Source of the DNA: an uncultured Eubacteriales bacterium
GTDB lineage: Bacteria > Bacillota_A > Clostridia > Christensenellales > Aristaeellaceae
DNA length: 8,931 nt
Direction of reading: 5' to 3'
NCBI GenBank assembly: GCA_944333375.1
Contig: CALVKX010000070.1
Span: 1-8,931 of the forward strand
In this document: piece by piece, positions 1 through 6,785 of the stretch
Position numbering within the stretch: position 1 is the stretch's first letter
How the letters are laid out: each line of letters starts with the position of its first letter
Program-made: the position numbers and the translations under genes
Notes under the pieces: model-generated
Seen by the model: the letters and a program-made list of their open reading frames with translations, nothing else
Told to the model about the DNA's origin: nothing
Databases searched by the model: none

Positions 1-614
1 GTCAGGCGCTTGACCAGCGCCTCCATGCGGTCCAGCATGGGGTCGGGGAGGTTGACCTGGTCCAGGTCCACCTCGCCGGCGGGCTGGGGATGCTGCTTTT
101 TGACGATGCGGCCGGGGTTGCCCACGACGGTGCAGTTGTCCGGCACGTCCTTTAAGACGATGGCGCCCGCGCCCACCTTGCTGTTGTTGCCGATGGTAAT
201 CGGCCCCAGCACCTTGGCGCCCGCGCCGATGGTGACGCCGTTGAGGATCGTGGGATGGCGCTTGCCCGTGTCCTTGCCCGTGCCGCCCAGGGTGACGCCC
301 TGATAGATGGTCACGTCGTCGCCGATGATGGTGGTTTCGCCGATGACCACGCCGTCGCCATGGTCGATGAACACGCGGCGGCCGATGGTCGCTCCCGGGT
401 GAATCTCAATGCCCGTGCGGTGCCGGGCGCGCTGGCTGATCCAGCGGGCGAGCAGCACGTGCCCCCTCTCATAGAGCGCGTGCGCGCGGCGGTGGGACTT
501 GAGCGCCACCAGCCCCGGATAGCACAGCCGGACCTCGGCCATGGACTTTGCGGCAGGATCGCGGGCCAAAACGGCCTCGCGGTCCTCCCGCACCAGCGTT
601 TTCCAGTCACTCAT
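1..614 (-). CDS. cysE: Serine O-acetyltransferase (3' end cut by window edge)
   Basis: Acetylates L-serine with acetyl-CoA to O-acetylserine, the committed step of cysteine synthesis in the cytoplasm. 204 codons are visible, reading from the ATG at 614-612 to the left edge with no stop. The N-terminal third is helical; from about residue 68 there is a left-handed beta-helix of hexapeptide repeats ([48 protein letters not shown]). The family's catalytic His is H85 in FIDHGDG, with D84 beside it, and E70/H72 in GIEIHPGA fill the other conserved active-site stretch. [12 protein letters not shown] (110-121) is the usual acetyl-CoA loop. The length fits the short Firmicutes form (about 215-230 aa), so little is missing. 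The start is supported by GGAGG at 628-624, 9 nt upstream. The gene overlaps the end of ppk by 8 bp and is probably co-transcribed and translationally coupled with it. The extreme C-terminus, which binds CysK in other species, lies outside the window. Confidence 0.95.
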   Translation of the reverse strand, partial: MSDWKTLVREDREAVLARDPAAKSMAEVRLCYPGLVALKSHRRAHALYERGHVLLARWISQRARHRTGIEIHPGATIGRRVFIDHGDGVVIGETTIIGDDVTIYQGVTLGGTGKDTGKRHPTILNGVTIGAGAKVLGPITIGNNSKVGAGAIVLKDVPDNCTVVGNPGRIVKKQHPQPAGEVDLDQVNLPDPMLDRMEALVKRL

Positions 615-2700
615 CCACTCTTTCCTCCCCGGCGTCCCCGGACGCCTCCGCGCCCTCCGGCGCGGTATACCTGCCCGCAAAGACGCCCTCCACATCCTTA
701 AGCAGCGTCTCCTGGGCGTTTATGCCGTCCGCGTGGCGGGGGGAAAGCACATACGAGCCGTCCGCCAGCCGCGTGCGGGCCTTTTCGGTGTCGTTCCATT
801 GCAGAGAGAGCACGTTCTCCACCGCCCGCGCAAGCGCCGCGTCCTTGACGGGGAACATCAGCTCCACGCGGCGGTAAAGATTTCTGGGCATCCAGTCGGC
901 CGAGGAGAGGTACACCTCGCGCTGCCCGCCGTTTTCAAACACGAAGGCCCGCGCGTGCTCCAGGTGCCGCCCCACGATGGAGCGCACGCGGATATGGTCG
1001 CTCACGCCCTCGATCTGCGGGATCACGCAGCAGATGCCGCGCACGATCAGATCGATCTCCACGCCCGCGCGCCCCGCGCGCAGCAGCGCCTTGATGATCT
1101 CCTTGTCCGACAGCGAGTTCATCTTGGCCAGGATGCGGGCCGGACGGCCGGCCTCGGCGTTGCCGCTCTCGCGCTCAATCAGGTCCAGCAGCGTGGGGGC
1201 CAACAGGTCCGGCGCCGTCACCAGCTCCTTGAGCGGCTCCGCGCCGCCGCGCTCCAGCCCCTCGAAGAAGGCGGCCGCGTCGGCGGTCAAAGTGGGATCG
1301 GCCGTGAGCAGCCCGAAGTCCGTGTACAGCTTCGCCGTCCCGTCGTGGTAGTTGCCCGTGCCCAGATGGACCTCGCGGCGGGTTTCCCCATCCACCTCGC
1401 GCTCAAAGAGTGTAATCTTGCTGTGGGTCTTGAGGTTGGGAAGGCCGTACATCACCCGGCAGCCCGCCCGCTTGAGCCGCTCGCCCCAGTAGAGGTTGTT
1501 CTCCTCGTCAAAGCGCGCGTGCGCCTCAAAGAGCACCTGGACCTCCTTGCCGTTCTCGGCGGCCTGCGCCAGGGCGGCGACGATGGGGCTGTTGCCGCTG
1601 ACGCGATAGAGCGTCTGGCGGATGGCGCGGACCGTGGGGTCCTCCGCCGCCAGCTTCATCAGGCGCACCACGGGCGCGAAGCTGTGGTAGGGATGGTACA
1701 TCAGAAAGTCCCGCCGGTCGATCTGTTCAAAGGCGTCCGGCCCCATCAGTTCGGGGATCTCCACGGGCTGTGCGGGCGGGAACTTGAGCTCGGGCCGCTT
1801 GACCTGCCCGTAGAGGTTCATCAACATTCTATTCAGATCCAGCGGACCCGTGACGCGGTAGCGGCGCTCGCGCTCCACGGCAAAGTGCTTCATCAGCAGC
1901 GTGAGCATCTCCTCGCTCATGCGCTCCTCGGCCTCCAGGCGCATCACCTCGCCGCCGATGCGCTGGGAGAGCATCTCCCGCACCGCGGGCACGATGTCGT
2001 CCGTGCTGCGCTCCTGAACGGGGAAGTTCTGGTTGCGGATGATGCGAAACACCGCCGCGTGTTCCACCTGGTCCTTGGGGAAGATGCGGTGCAGGTAGTG
2101 CTTGACCACGTCCTCCACCCGGATGAGGTACTGCTCGCCCTTGCTTTTGGACAGGTCAAACAGCCTGGGCAGCGCCGCGGGCACGCTCACCAGGCGGAAC
2201 TGGGCGTCCTTGGGACGCGGGCGCGCCAGTTTGACCAGGAGGTAGAGCTGCTTTTGGCGGGGACGGCTGTCCCTGAGCGGCTCGACCTTGAGGTAGGGGC
2301 GGATTTCCTTTTCAAAAAGCGCCTTTTCGCGCCGCATATGATCCTCGTCCAGCGAGAAGGTGGGGTAGAGCCTGACGCCCTGCAGGTACAGTTCGCTTCG
2401 GATGCCCTCGTAGAGCAGGTACTGGGCGTTGTTCTGGCGCAGCACCTCGCGGTTAACGCGGCGGTAGAGCGCGCGGGCGCCCTTTTCCCCTTTCCTGGCC
2501 GCCTCGTAGATGCGGCTGTAGCGCACCTGGATGAACTCGTCGAGGTTGGAGGTGACAATGGAAAGAAACTTTGCGCGTTCCAAAAGCGGGTTGTCCGGAT
2601 TGTCCGCTTCCTCCTGCACCCGCCGATTAAACGCAAGCCAGCTGAGTTCGCGGTTTTCAATGGCGTGCCGCTTTGCTTTGCGTTTGTGCGCCGTACCCAT
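607..2700 (-). CDS. ppk: Polyphosphate kinase 1 (PPK1)
   Basis: Reversibly transfers the gamma-phosphate of ATP onto inorganic polyphosphate. The 697-aa protein has the usual PPK1 length and domain order: N-terminal helical domain (about 14-115, with [14 protein letters not shown] and [10 protein letters not shown]), middle domain (about 120-315), and two PLD-like C-terminal domains (about 325-505 and 510-690). The phosphorylated His is H426 in KTHSKITLF, matching H435 of the E. coli enzyme. The second conserved His is H582 in [10 protein letters not shown], matching E. coli H592. Other signatures are [11 protein letters not shown] (331-341), QTLYRVS (362-368), HLGTGNYH (445-452) and [10 protein letters not shown] (598-607). 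The ATG at 2700-2698 follows GGAAGG (2716-2711) 10 nt away. The acidic, Ala/Gly-rich tail after about residue 680 is unlikely to be part of the fold. First gene of a minus-strand unit with cysE, whose ATG lies inside its last codons (ATGAGTGA). No ppx or gppA phosphatase is adjacent, unlike in many genomes. All key residues are present, so the enzyme should be active. Confidence 0.97.
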   Translation of the reverse strand: MGTAHKRKAKRHAIENRELSWLAFNRRVQEEADNPDNPLLERAKFLSIVTSNLDEFIQVRYSRIYEAARKGEKGARALYRRVNREVLRQNNAQYLLYEGIRSELYLQGVRLYPTFSLDEDHMRREKALFEKEIRPYLKVEPLRDSRPRQKQLYLLVKLARPRPKDAQFRLVSVPAALPRLFDLSKSKGEQYLIRVEDVVKHYLHRIFPKDQVEHAAVFRIIRNQNFPVQERSTDDIVPAVREMLSQRIGGEVMRLEAEERMSEEMLTLLMKHFAVERERRYRVTGPLDLNRMLMNLYGQVKRPELKFPPAQPVEIPELMGPDAFEQIDRRDFLMYHPYHSFAPVVRLMKLAAEDPTVRAIRQTLYRVSGNSPIVAALAQAAENGKEVQVLFEAHARFDEENNLYWGERLKRAGCRVMYGLPNLKTHSKITLFEREVDGETRREVHLGTGNYHDGTAKLYTDFGLLTADPTLTADAAAFFEGLERGGAEPLKELVTAPDLLAPTLLDLIERESGNAEAGRPARILAKMNSLSDKEIIKALLRAGRAGVEIDLIVRGICCVIPQIEGVSDHIRVRSIVGRHLEHARAFVFENGGQREVYLSSADWMPRNLYRRVELMFPVKDAALARAVENVLSLQWNDTEKARTRLADGSYVLSPRHADGINAQETLLKDVEGVFAGRYTAPEGAEASGDAGEERVDE

Positions 2701-2747
2701 ACTCCCCCGTCCTTCCGTTGCCCGTGCAGTTAATGATATGATTGGTT

Positions 2748-2777
2748 ATTATACCACATGGATAAAGCGCCTGTCTA
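2748..2777 (-). promoter_or_regulatory. Predicted promoter of ppk-cysE
   Basis: On the minus strand a -35-like TAGACA (2777-2772, 5 of 6 to TTGACA) is separated by 18 bp from a perfect TATAAT (2753-2748). Transcription would start near 2741, giving a leader of about 40 nt before the ppk ATG at 2700. No clear operator or PHO-box-like direct repeats were seen beside it. Confidence 0.7.
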
Positions 2778-2859
2778 CGTTTCCTCCCCATCGTACCGCC
2801 CGGCGCGGCGTCCTGATTTTAGCAAGAGGCGACGGGCGTTGTCAACCTTACAAAAACCC

Positions 2860-2888
2860 TTGACGTACTTGCGCTTTGCTGCTACCAT
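2860..2888 (+). promoter_or_regulatory. Predicted promoter of the MATE exporter gene
   Basis: TTGACG (2860-2865, 5 of 6 to consensus) and TACCAT (2883-2888, 4 of 6) are separated by exactly 17 bp. Transcription would begin near 2895, leaving a leader of about 40 nt that carries AAGGAG at 2920-2925, 8 nt before the ATG. It points away from the ppk promoter about 80 bp upstream, so the two promoters are back to back without overlapping. Confidence 0.65.
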
Positions 2889-2933
2889 AGTCAGGCACCC
2901 ATAACAGAGAGACGCACAGAAGGAGAACCGGTT

Positions 2934-4298
2934 ATGCAGCAGGAACGCTCAAAGATGCTGGGCACAATGCCCATGGGCCCATTGGTCACCAAGGTATCGG
3001 TGCCCATTATGATAAGCATGCTCGTCCAGGCGCTCTACAACGTCGTGGACGGCATTTTTGTCGCGCGTTACAGCCCCGACGCCCTCACGGCGGTGTCGCT
3101 GGCCTTCCCCATTCAGATCCTCATGATCGCCGTGGCCACGGGACTTGGTGTGGGCATCAACAGCCTCATCAGCCGAAAGCTGGGCCAGAAGCGGCCCGAG
3201 GAGGCCCGGGACGCGGCCCGCTGCGGCATCCTGCTGGAGCTGTGCGGCTTTGTGATCTTCCTGCTCTTCGGCCTCCTGGGCTCCCGCAGCTTCTTTCACA
3301 TCTTCACCCCCGACCCCGAGCTTCAGCGCATGGCCGGCGAATACCTCGCCATCGTGACCATCTTCAGCTTCGGCCTGTTCCTCTCCATCTCCTTTGAGCG
3401 AATGATGCAGGCCACGGGCAACACCATCCTCTCCATGACCACGCAGCTCACCGGCGCGATCATCAACATCATCCTCGACCCCATCATGATCTTCGGCCTG
3501 CTGGGCACGCCGCGCATGGGCGTGGCGGGCGCCGCGGCGGCCACGGTCATCGGCCAGATCGGCGGCATGCTGCTGGGCTTTGTGCTCAACCAGCTCAAAA
3601 ACCACGAGCTCAAGCTGCGCTGGCGCGGCTTCCGCCCCGATCCCCTGGTCATCAAAAGCATCCTGGCCGTGGGCTTCCCCAGCATCATCATGCAGTCCAT
3701 CTCCTCGGTGATGAACGTGCTGATGAACCTCATCCTCATCGCCTACGGAAACACCGCCGTCAGCGTCCTGGGCGTCTACTTCAAGCTCCAGTCCTTCGTC
3801 TTCATGCCGGTCTTTGGCCTGAGCAACGGCATGGTCGCTATCGTGGGCTACAACTACGGCGCCCGCCTTCGCCAGCGCGTCTACGACGCCATCCGCGTCG
3901 CCGTCAAGCTGGCCGTGGTCATCATGGCCGTGGGCACGGCGGCCTTCCTGCTCATCCCCGAAACGCTGCTGAGCCTGTTCGAGGCCGAGGGCACCAGCGA
4001 CCTGACCGCCGTGGGCGTGGTGGCGCTGCGCACCATCAGCAGCCATTTCGTCCTCGCGGCCGTTGGCATCACGCTCAGCACTGTCTTCCAGGCCATCGGC
4101 AAGGGCTTTATGAGCCTGCTGATGAGCCTGTGCCGCCAGCTCTTCGTGCTCCTGCCCGCCGCCTGGCTGCTGAGCACGCTGGGCGGCCTCAACGCCGTGT
4201 GGTGGTGCTTCCCGGTGGCCGAGCTGGTGTCGCTGGTCCTGTGCCTGCTGCTGTTCCGGCGGGTGGACCGCCAGATGCTCAAGCCCTTGGGGGAGTGA
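2934..4298 (+). CDS. MATE family multidrug efflux transporter, MepA-like
   Basis: Predicted Na+- or H+-driven exporter of cationic drugs or metabolites in the cytoplasmic membrane. The 454-aa protein is the normal size for the family and shows about 12 hydrophobic segments in two homologous halves, the second starting near residue 235. Family signatures are VQALYNVVDGIFVAR (31-45, the conserved Asp of TM1 is D39), GINSLISRKLGQ (74-85), ERMMQATGN (155-163), NIILDPIMIFG (178-188), and in the second half FGLSNGMVAIVGYNYGA (294-310). The start is the ATG 8 nt after AAGGAG (2920-2925). It stands alone: its own promoter lies upstream and a strong terminator 12 nt downstream, so it is not part of the ABC operon that follows. 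The MepA-like assignment rests on these motifs; the substrate cannot be read from sequence and no adjacent MarR/MepR-type regulator gene is present. Confidence 0.92.
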   Translation: MQQERSKMLGTMPMGPLVTKVSVPIMISMLVQALYNVVDGIFVARYSPDALTAVSLAFPIQILMIAVATGLGVGINSLISRKLGQKRPEEARDAARCGILLELCGFVIFLLFGLLGSRSFFHIFTPDPELQRMAGEYLAIVTIFSFGLFLSISFERMMQATGNTILSMTTQLTGAIINIILDPIMIFGLLGTPRMGVAGAAAATVIGQIGGMLLGFVLNQLKNHELKLRWRGFRPDPLVIKSILAVGFPSIIMQSISSVMNVLMNLILIAYGNTAVSVLGVYFKLQSFVFMPVFGLSNGMVAIVGYNYGARLRQRVYDAIRVAVKLAVVIMAVGTAAFLLIPETLLSLFEAEGTSDLTAVGVVALRTISSHFVLAAVGITLSTVFQAIGKGFMSLLMSLCRQLFVLLPAAWLLSTLGGLNAVWWCFPVAELVSLVLCLLLFRRVDRQMLKPLGE

Positions 4299-4310
4299 AC
4301 AACCGTATAG

Positions 4311-4342
4311 AGAGCCGTGCCTTAAAAAGCACGGCTCTTTTT
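4311..4342 (+). terminator. Intrinsic terminator after the MATE gene
   Basis: A perfect 10-bp inverted repeat, AGAGCCGTGC (4311-4320) and GCACGGCTCT (4329-4338), with an 8-nt A-rich loop, runs straight into a T tract (4338-4342). It begins 12 nt after the MATE stop codon and insulates the next operon. On the opposite strand no T tract follows the stem, so it should work only for plus-strand transcripts. Confidence 0.93.
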
Positions 4343-4408
4343 CGTTGTCCTCCAAAGGCGCAGCTCCTCTGCGGTTTCCATTGTCAGGCAATCCCTTCCT
4401 TTTATTTC

Positions 4409-4417
4409 TGATATAAT
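4409..4417 (+). promoter_or_regulatory. Possible extended -10 element
   Basis: TGATATAAT (4409-4417) is a perfect TGnTATAAT extended -10. No -35 lies at a normal distance: TTGTCA at 4381 is 25 bp away. Start would fall near 4424, inside the first copy of the TAGACAAAATATGA repeat. In DNA this AT-rich a chance match is quite possible, so this is only a candidate second start for the operon. Confidence 0.3.
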
Positions 4418-4418
4418 T

Positions 4419-4432
4419 TAGACAAAATATGA
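4419..4432 (+). repeat. Direct repeat copy 1, TAGACAAAATATGA
   Basis: Fourteen bases identical to 4595-4608. Its AAAATAT half (4424-4430) also forms a 7-bp inverted repeat with ATATTTT at 4437-4443 around GAGAAG. Candidate regulator binding site in the operon's upstream region, 176 bp before the promoter-proximal copy. Confidence 0.6.
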
Positions 4433-4461
4433 GAAGATATTTTCTTGTTATGATCTTCATT

Positions 4462-4474
4462 TAGAACAAAATAT
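4462..4474 (+). repeat. Direct repeat copy 2, variant TAGAACAAAATAT
   Basis: Same element as 4419-4430 and 4595-4606 with one extra A (TAGAACAAAATAT against TAGACAAAATAT). It begins 43 bp after copy 1. The inserted base and AT-rich setting make this copy weaker evidence than the other two. Confidence 0.4.
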
Positions 4475-4594
4475 AAACGATAAAACACCATATAAAATAG
4501 TTTATTCGTCAAATTTTCACCATAAATCTTACATAATTAACGTTGTTAGACAAGCATTTTTCCCAATTTCGATAATCATTATGCATATATTGAG

Positions 4595-4608
4595 TAGACA
4601 AAATATGA
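4595..4608 (+). repeat. Direct repeat copy 3, TAGACAAAATATGA, over the -35
   Basis: Exact 14-base match to 4419-4432. Its first six bases are the -35 hexamer of the operon promoter, and it runs into a 10-bp palindrome ATGATATCAT (4605-4614) in the promoter spacer. A protein bound here would compete with, or touch, RNA polymerase. Confidence 0.6.
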
Positions 4609-4623
4609 TATCATCCCTAGAAT
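4595..4623 (+). promoter_or_regulatory. Predicted promoter of the RraA-like/ABC transporter operon
   Basis: TAGACA (4595-4600, 5 of 6 to TTGACA) and TAGAAT (4618-4623, 5 of 6 to TATAAT) are separated by 17 bp, the best-scoring promoter seen in the region. Start would be near 4630, giving a leader of about 64 nt that ends with GGAGG (4682-4686), 7 nt before the ATG at 4694. The spacer holds the palindrome ATGATATCAT. Confidence 0.7.
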
Positions 4624-4626
4624 AAA

Positions 4627-4656
4627 GTTGACGGTTGACGGAGAAGATAGCGTCAA
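4627..4656 (+). promoter_or_regulatory. Possible operator: tandem GTTGACG with inverted CGTCAA
   Basis: GTTGACG occurs twice in tandem (4627-4633, 4634-4640), and CGTCAA (4651-4656) is the exact reverse complement of TTGACG, with a 10-nt spacer from the second copy. The whole element sits at the predicted transcription start, where a repressor site would block initiation. In RNA it could also form a weak 6-bp stem in the leader. No regulator gene is visible in the window to assign to it. Confidence 0.4.
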
Positions 4657-4693
4657 AAAAACACAACACCTGAAGACAGTTGGAGGCATAACC

Positions 4694-5416
4694 ATGACTT
4701 ATCAGGAGGAAAACCGGAAACTGATTCGTTTGTATGAGCCCTGCCGTGTCACGGACGTGCGCGACGGAATGGACTGGATGGGCTATCACCATTACGGCTC
4801 GCTGACGCCGGACTATCGTCCGCTATTTCCTGCGCACTGTGTGGGTATCGCCCGCACCGCCCGCTACCTCCCCTATGAAGGGCCTGCCCCACTGGAGCGC
4901 GGAGAGGCCTATACCCAGTGGGCGGCGGACTACTATCGCGATATCTGTTCCGTTCGTCACTGGACGCAGGACGTGGAGCCGGGCGACTTCATCTGCATTG
5001 ATGTTTCCGGCGTCAACGCCGGCCTGCTGGGCTCCAACAACTCCATCCCGCCCATCGGCAAAGGCGCCGTGGGCTACCTGCTCAGCGGCGGCGGAATCCG
5101 GGATACGGACGAGGTCATTTTGCAGAAGATCCCCGTATGGAGCAAGCACGTGTCTCAGGGCATGGACCAGGCGCGGCTGCGGTATCTGGAAAAGGACATT
5201 CCCATCGCCATCGGCGGGGTAGCCATCTATCCTGGCGATGTGGTGGTGGCGGACAACGACGGCGTAATCGTGGTTCCCCGCAAGGTTGCGTTCGACGTCG
5301 CCAAATATGCGTGGCAGGAGATGAACAATGACAAGCAGGGGCGTCAGCAGCTTTACCGAGAGATGAACTGGGAACTGGACGAGACGGTCATTCCGGTGGA
5401 ACCGGAAACCAAATAA
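4694..5416 (+). CDS. RraA-like / HMG-CHA aldolase-fold protein
   Basis: A 240-aa cytoplasmic protein of the RraA-like superfamily, which includes class II 4-hydroxy-4-methyl-2-oxoglutarate/4-carboxy-4-hydroxy-2-oxoadipate aldolases, related oxaloacetate decarboxylases and the RNase E inhibitor RraA; members are often misnamed demethylmenaquinone methyltransferase. Seen: SGGGIRDTDEV (131-141) with the family's R136-D137 pair (substrate-binding Arg and metal-binding Asp in characterised aldolases), PVW at 147-149, and the closing IYPGDVVVADNDGVIVVP (178-195). The segment before the RD motif, GLLGSNNSIPPIGKGAVGYLL (110-130), differs from the common GELLAxxAKxRGVAG pattern, so the substrate may differ. 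It is longer than E. coli RraA (161 aa) and close to the aldolases. The ATG at 4694 is chosen over in-frame TTG at 4628 because GGAGG (4682-4686) is 7 nt upstream and 4628 lies at the predicted transcription start. First gene of the operon, 18 nt from the binding-protein gene. Lyase function is an inference. Confidence 0.85.
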   Translation: MTYQEENRKLIRLYEPCRVTDVRDGMDWMGYHHYGSLTPDYRPLFPAHCVGIARTARYLPYEGPAPLERGEAYTQWAADYYRDICSVRHWTQDVEPGDFICIDVSGVNAGLLGSNNSIPPIGKGAVGYLLSGGGIRDTDEVILQKIPVWSKHVSQGMDQARLRYLEKDIPIAIGGVAIYPGDVVVADNDGVIVVPRKVAFDVAKYAWQEMNNDKQGRQQLYREMNWELDETVIPVEPETK

Positions 5417-5434
5417 ACAAGGAGGGATTCTCTG

Positions 5435-6730
5435 ATGAAAAAACTGCTTACCTGTCTGTTGGCCGTGACGATGCTGTTATCCTGCATCACAATCGCATCG
5501 GCTGAAAGCGAGGAGCAAATCGAGCTGCGTTTTGCCTGGTGGGGCGACACCAACCGCCACGAGGTATACAACGCGATCTGCGACGAATTTGAAGCCATCT
5601 ATCCCAACGTGACCATCATCCGCGAGCCCGGCACCTTCAACGACTTCTTTGACAAGCTCGCTACGCAGCTGGCCGGCAATGCCGCTCCGGACATCTTCGG
5701 CATGCACCCCCGCTTTGCCGTGGAGTTTGCCAGCCGCGGCGCCATGACCGATCTGACGCCCTACGTGGAAAGCGGCATCCTGAATCTGGACAAGCTCTCC
5801 GATGCCGTTATCAACGACGGTAAGATCGACGGCAAGCTCTACATGATAAGCCAGGGCATCACCCTCAACGAGCTGCTGGCCAACCAGACCATGCTGGATC
5901 GCATCGGCGTGGAAGTGCCCGACATCACCGAGGACTGGACGTGGGACGACCTGGTGGCCAAGGCCTACGAGTTCCGCGAGAAGGCGCTGGCGGCGGGCGA
6001 GGACGTGTATTTCTGCGACATGTTCTATGAGTACAACTTCTTCCGCATCTATCTGCGCTCCTACGGCTACGAGCTGTTCAACGAGGACTTCAGCCTGGGC
6101 CACGATGAGGCCATCGTGGAGAAGTGGTTTGCGATGTGGCAGCAGATGATGCAGGATGACGTCATCCCCGATGCCGCCACCACCACCGAGAACGTCTCGG
6201 CCGCCCTGGAGATGAAGAGCTTCGCGCAGGGCCTCACCGCCGTGACCCAGATCCCCGTCAACCGCCTGGACCAGTATCAGCTGGTCATGGATGACAAAGT
6301 CGTCGCCGTGCGCTCCCCGCTGGGCGCCGAGAACACCCGCGGCGTGTACATCGAGGGCGCTCACAACGCCATCTACTCCGGCGCCTCCGAGGAGAACAAG
6401 GAATGGGCCGCCCGTTTCCTGGACTTCTTCACAAACGACGAGCGCTGCCTCAAGCACCTCCTGATTCAGCAGGGCACGCCCGTCAACAGCGACATGAACG
6501 AGTACATCAAGCAGTTCATGACCGAGCCGCAAAAGTACGCCCTGGATTATGTCGCGCTTGTCCAGCCCCTCGCGGGAACCGGCGCTCAGCTCCCGGCCGG
6601 CTATTCCGAGATGAACAACACCTACGCCGAGATCCGCGACAAGGTCCTCTGGGGTGAGATTACGCCCGCCGAGGCCGCGGAGGAATATTGCACCCGCATC
6701 ATGCAAATCGTTGAGGAAAACCAGAAGTAA
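5435..6730 (+). CDS. ABC transporter solute-binding protein, family 1 (sugar type)
   Basis: Extracellular receptor that delivers a solute to the permeases downstream. The 431-aa protein is normal for the MalE/UgpB-like SBP_bac_1 family. It starts with a signal peptide (MKK, then hydrophobic 4-22). After the signal come the typical beta-strand LRFAWWGD (31-38), EFEAIYPNVTI (51-61), KLATQLAGNAAPDIFGM (74-90), GAMTDLTPYV (102-111), then GKIDGKLYMISQG (129-141), all characteristic of the family's N-lobe. The C-lobe has the usual EENKEWAARFLDFFTNDE helix in 6392-6445. Export mode is ambiguous: LLSC (14-17) could be a lipobox, but ASA-E (21-24) is a good type I cleavage site. In a Firmicute lipid anchoring is expected. 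AAGGAGG (5419-5425) is 9 nt before the ATG. The downstream gap of 154 bp is structured. The ligand cannot be inferred beyond a carbohydrate-like or sugar-acid-like solute. Confidence 0.93.
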   Translation: MKKLLTCLLAVTMLLSCITIASAESEEQIELRFAWWGDTNRHEVYNAICDEFEAIYPNVTIIREPGTFNDFFDKLATQLAGNAAPDIFGMHPRFAVEFASRGAMTDLTPYVESGILNLDKLSDAVINDGKIDGKLYMISQGITLNELLANQTMLDRIGVEVPDITEDWTWDDLVAKAYEFREKALAAGEDVYFCDMFYEYNFFRIYLRSYGYELFNEDFSLGHDEAIVEKWFAMWQQMMQDDVIPDAATTTENVSAALEMKSFAQGLTAVTQIPVNRLDQYQLVMDDKVVAVRSPLGAENTRGVYIEGAHNAIYSGASEENKEWAARFLDFFTNDERCLKHLLIQQGTPVNSDMNEYIKQFMTEPQKYALDYVALVQPLAGTGAQLPAGYSEMNNTYAEIRDKVLWGEITPAEAAEEYCTRIMQIVEENQK

Positions 6731-6743
6731 CCCATTTTGCGGC

Positions 6744-6773
6744 GGCCCTGGGAAAGCCGGCTTTCCCAGGGCC
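6744..6773 (+). promoter_or_regulatory. Perfect 30-bp palindrome between binding-protein and permease genes
   Basis: GGCCCTGGGAAAG (6744-6756), CCGG, and the exact complement CTTTCCCAGGGCC (6761-6773) form a 13-bp GC-rich stem with a tetraloop, 13 nt after the binding-protein stop. No T tract follows, so it is not a standard intrinsic terminator. The likely role is to protect the 3' end of the upstream message, or partly stop readthrough, so that the binding protein is made in excess over the permeases, as known for malE-malF type operons. Confidence 0.75.
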
Positions 6774-6785
6774 ACCAAGCAACGG

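Larger units (their letters stand above)
4343..4693 (+). other. AT-rich non-coding control region upstream of the ABC operon
   Basis: About 350 bp without a credible gene. The first 50 bp have the composition of the rest of the window; from about 4395 to 4625 the sequence becomes strongly AT-rich, in sharp contrast to the GC-rich genes on both sides. It contains a repeated element (4419, 4462, 4595), a good promoter at 4595-4623, a possible extended -10 at 4409-4417, a second TGnTATGAT at 4446-4454, and an inverted repeat at 4628-4656. The only ATG-initiated reading frames are very short (4 codons from 4450, 14 codons from 4581) and lack ribosome binding sites. It reads best as a regulatory region, possibly bent or nucleoid-protein-bound DNA. 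Confidence 0.7.

Noticed and set aside
541..2733. 730-codon plus-strand open frame covering ppk
   Set aside because: It is antisense to an unmistakable PPK1 with all catalytic motifs. The translation is rich in His, Arg, Gln and Val with no recognisable fold, as expected for the complementary frame of a GC-rich gene.
2949..4460. 503-codon minus-strand open frame covering the MATE gene
   Set aside because: Antisense to a clear membrane transporter. Its product is a low-complexity mix of His, Asp, Gln and Gly, mirrors hydrophobic codons on the other strand, and has no ribosome binding site support.
4581..4625. Possible 14-codon leader peptide in the AT-rich region
   Set aside because: No ribosome binding site precedes the ATG, and the frame runs through the promoter itself, so it would not be in the transcript made from that promoter.
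4529..4792. 87-codon minus-strand frame over the operon promoter and the start of the RraA-like gene
   Set aside because: It overlaps the real gene's start and the promoter, has no recognised similarity, and most of it is AT-rich non-coding DNA.
5503..5517. CcpA cre-like site (TGAAAGCG) early in the binding-protein gene
   Set aside because: The second half does not match the consensus (no W and CA at the required positions) and it lies within the signal-peptide-proximal coding sequence.
6744..6773. Intrinsic terminator reading of the large hairpin
   Set aside because: The stem is strong but is followed by ACCAAGC rather than a T run, and the genes on both sides form one functional transporter.
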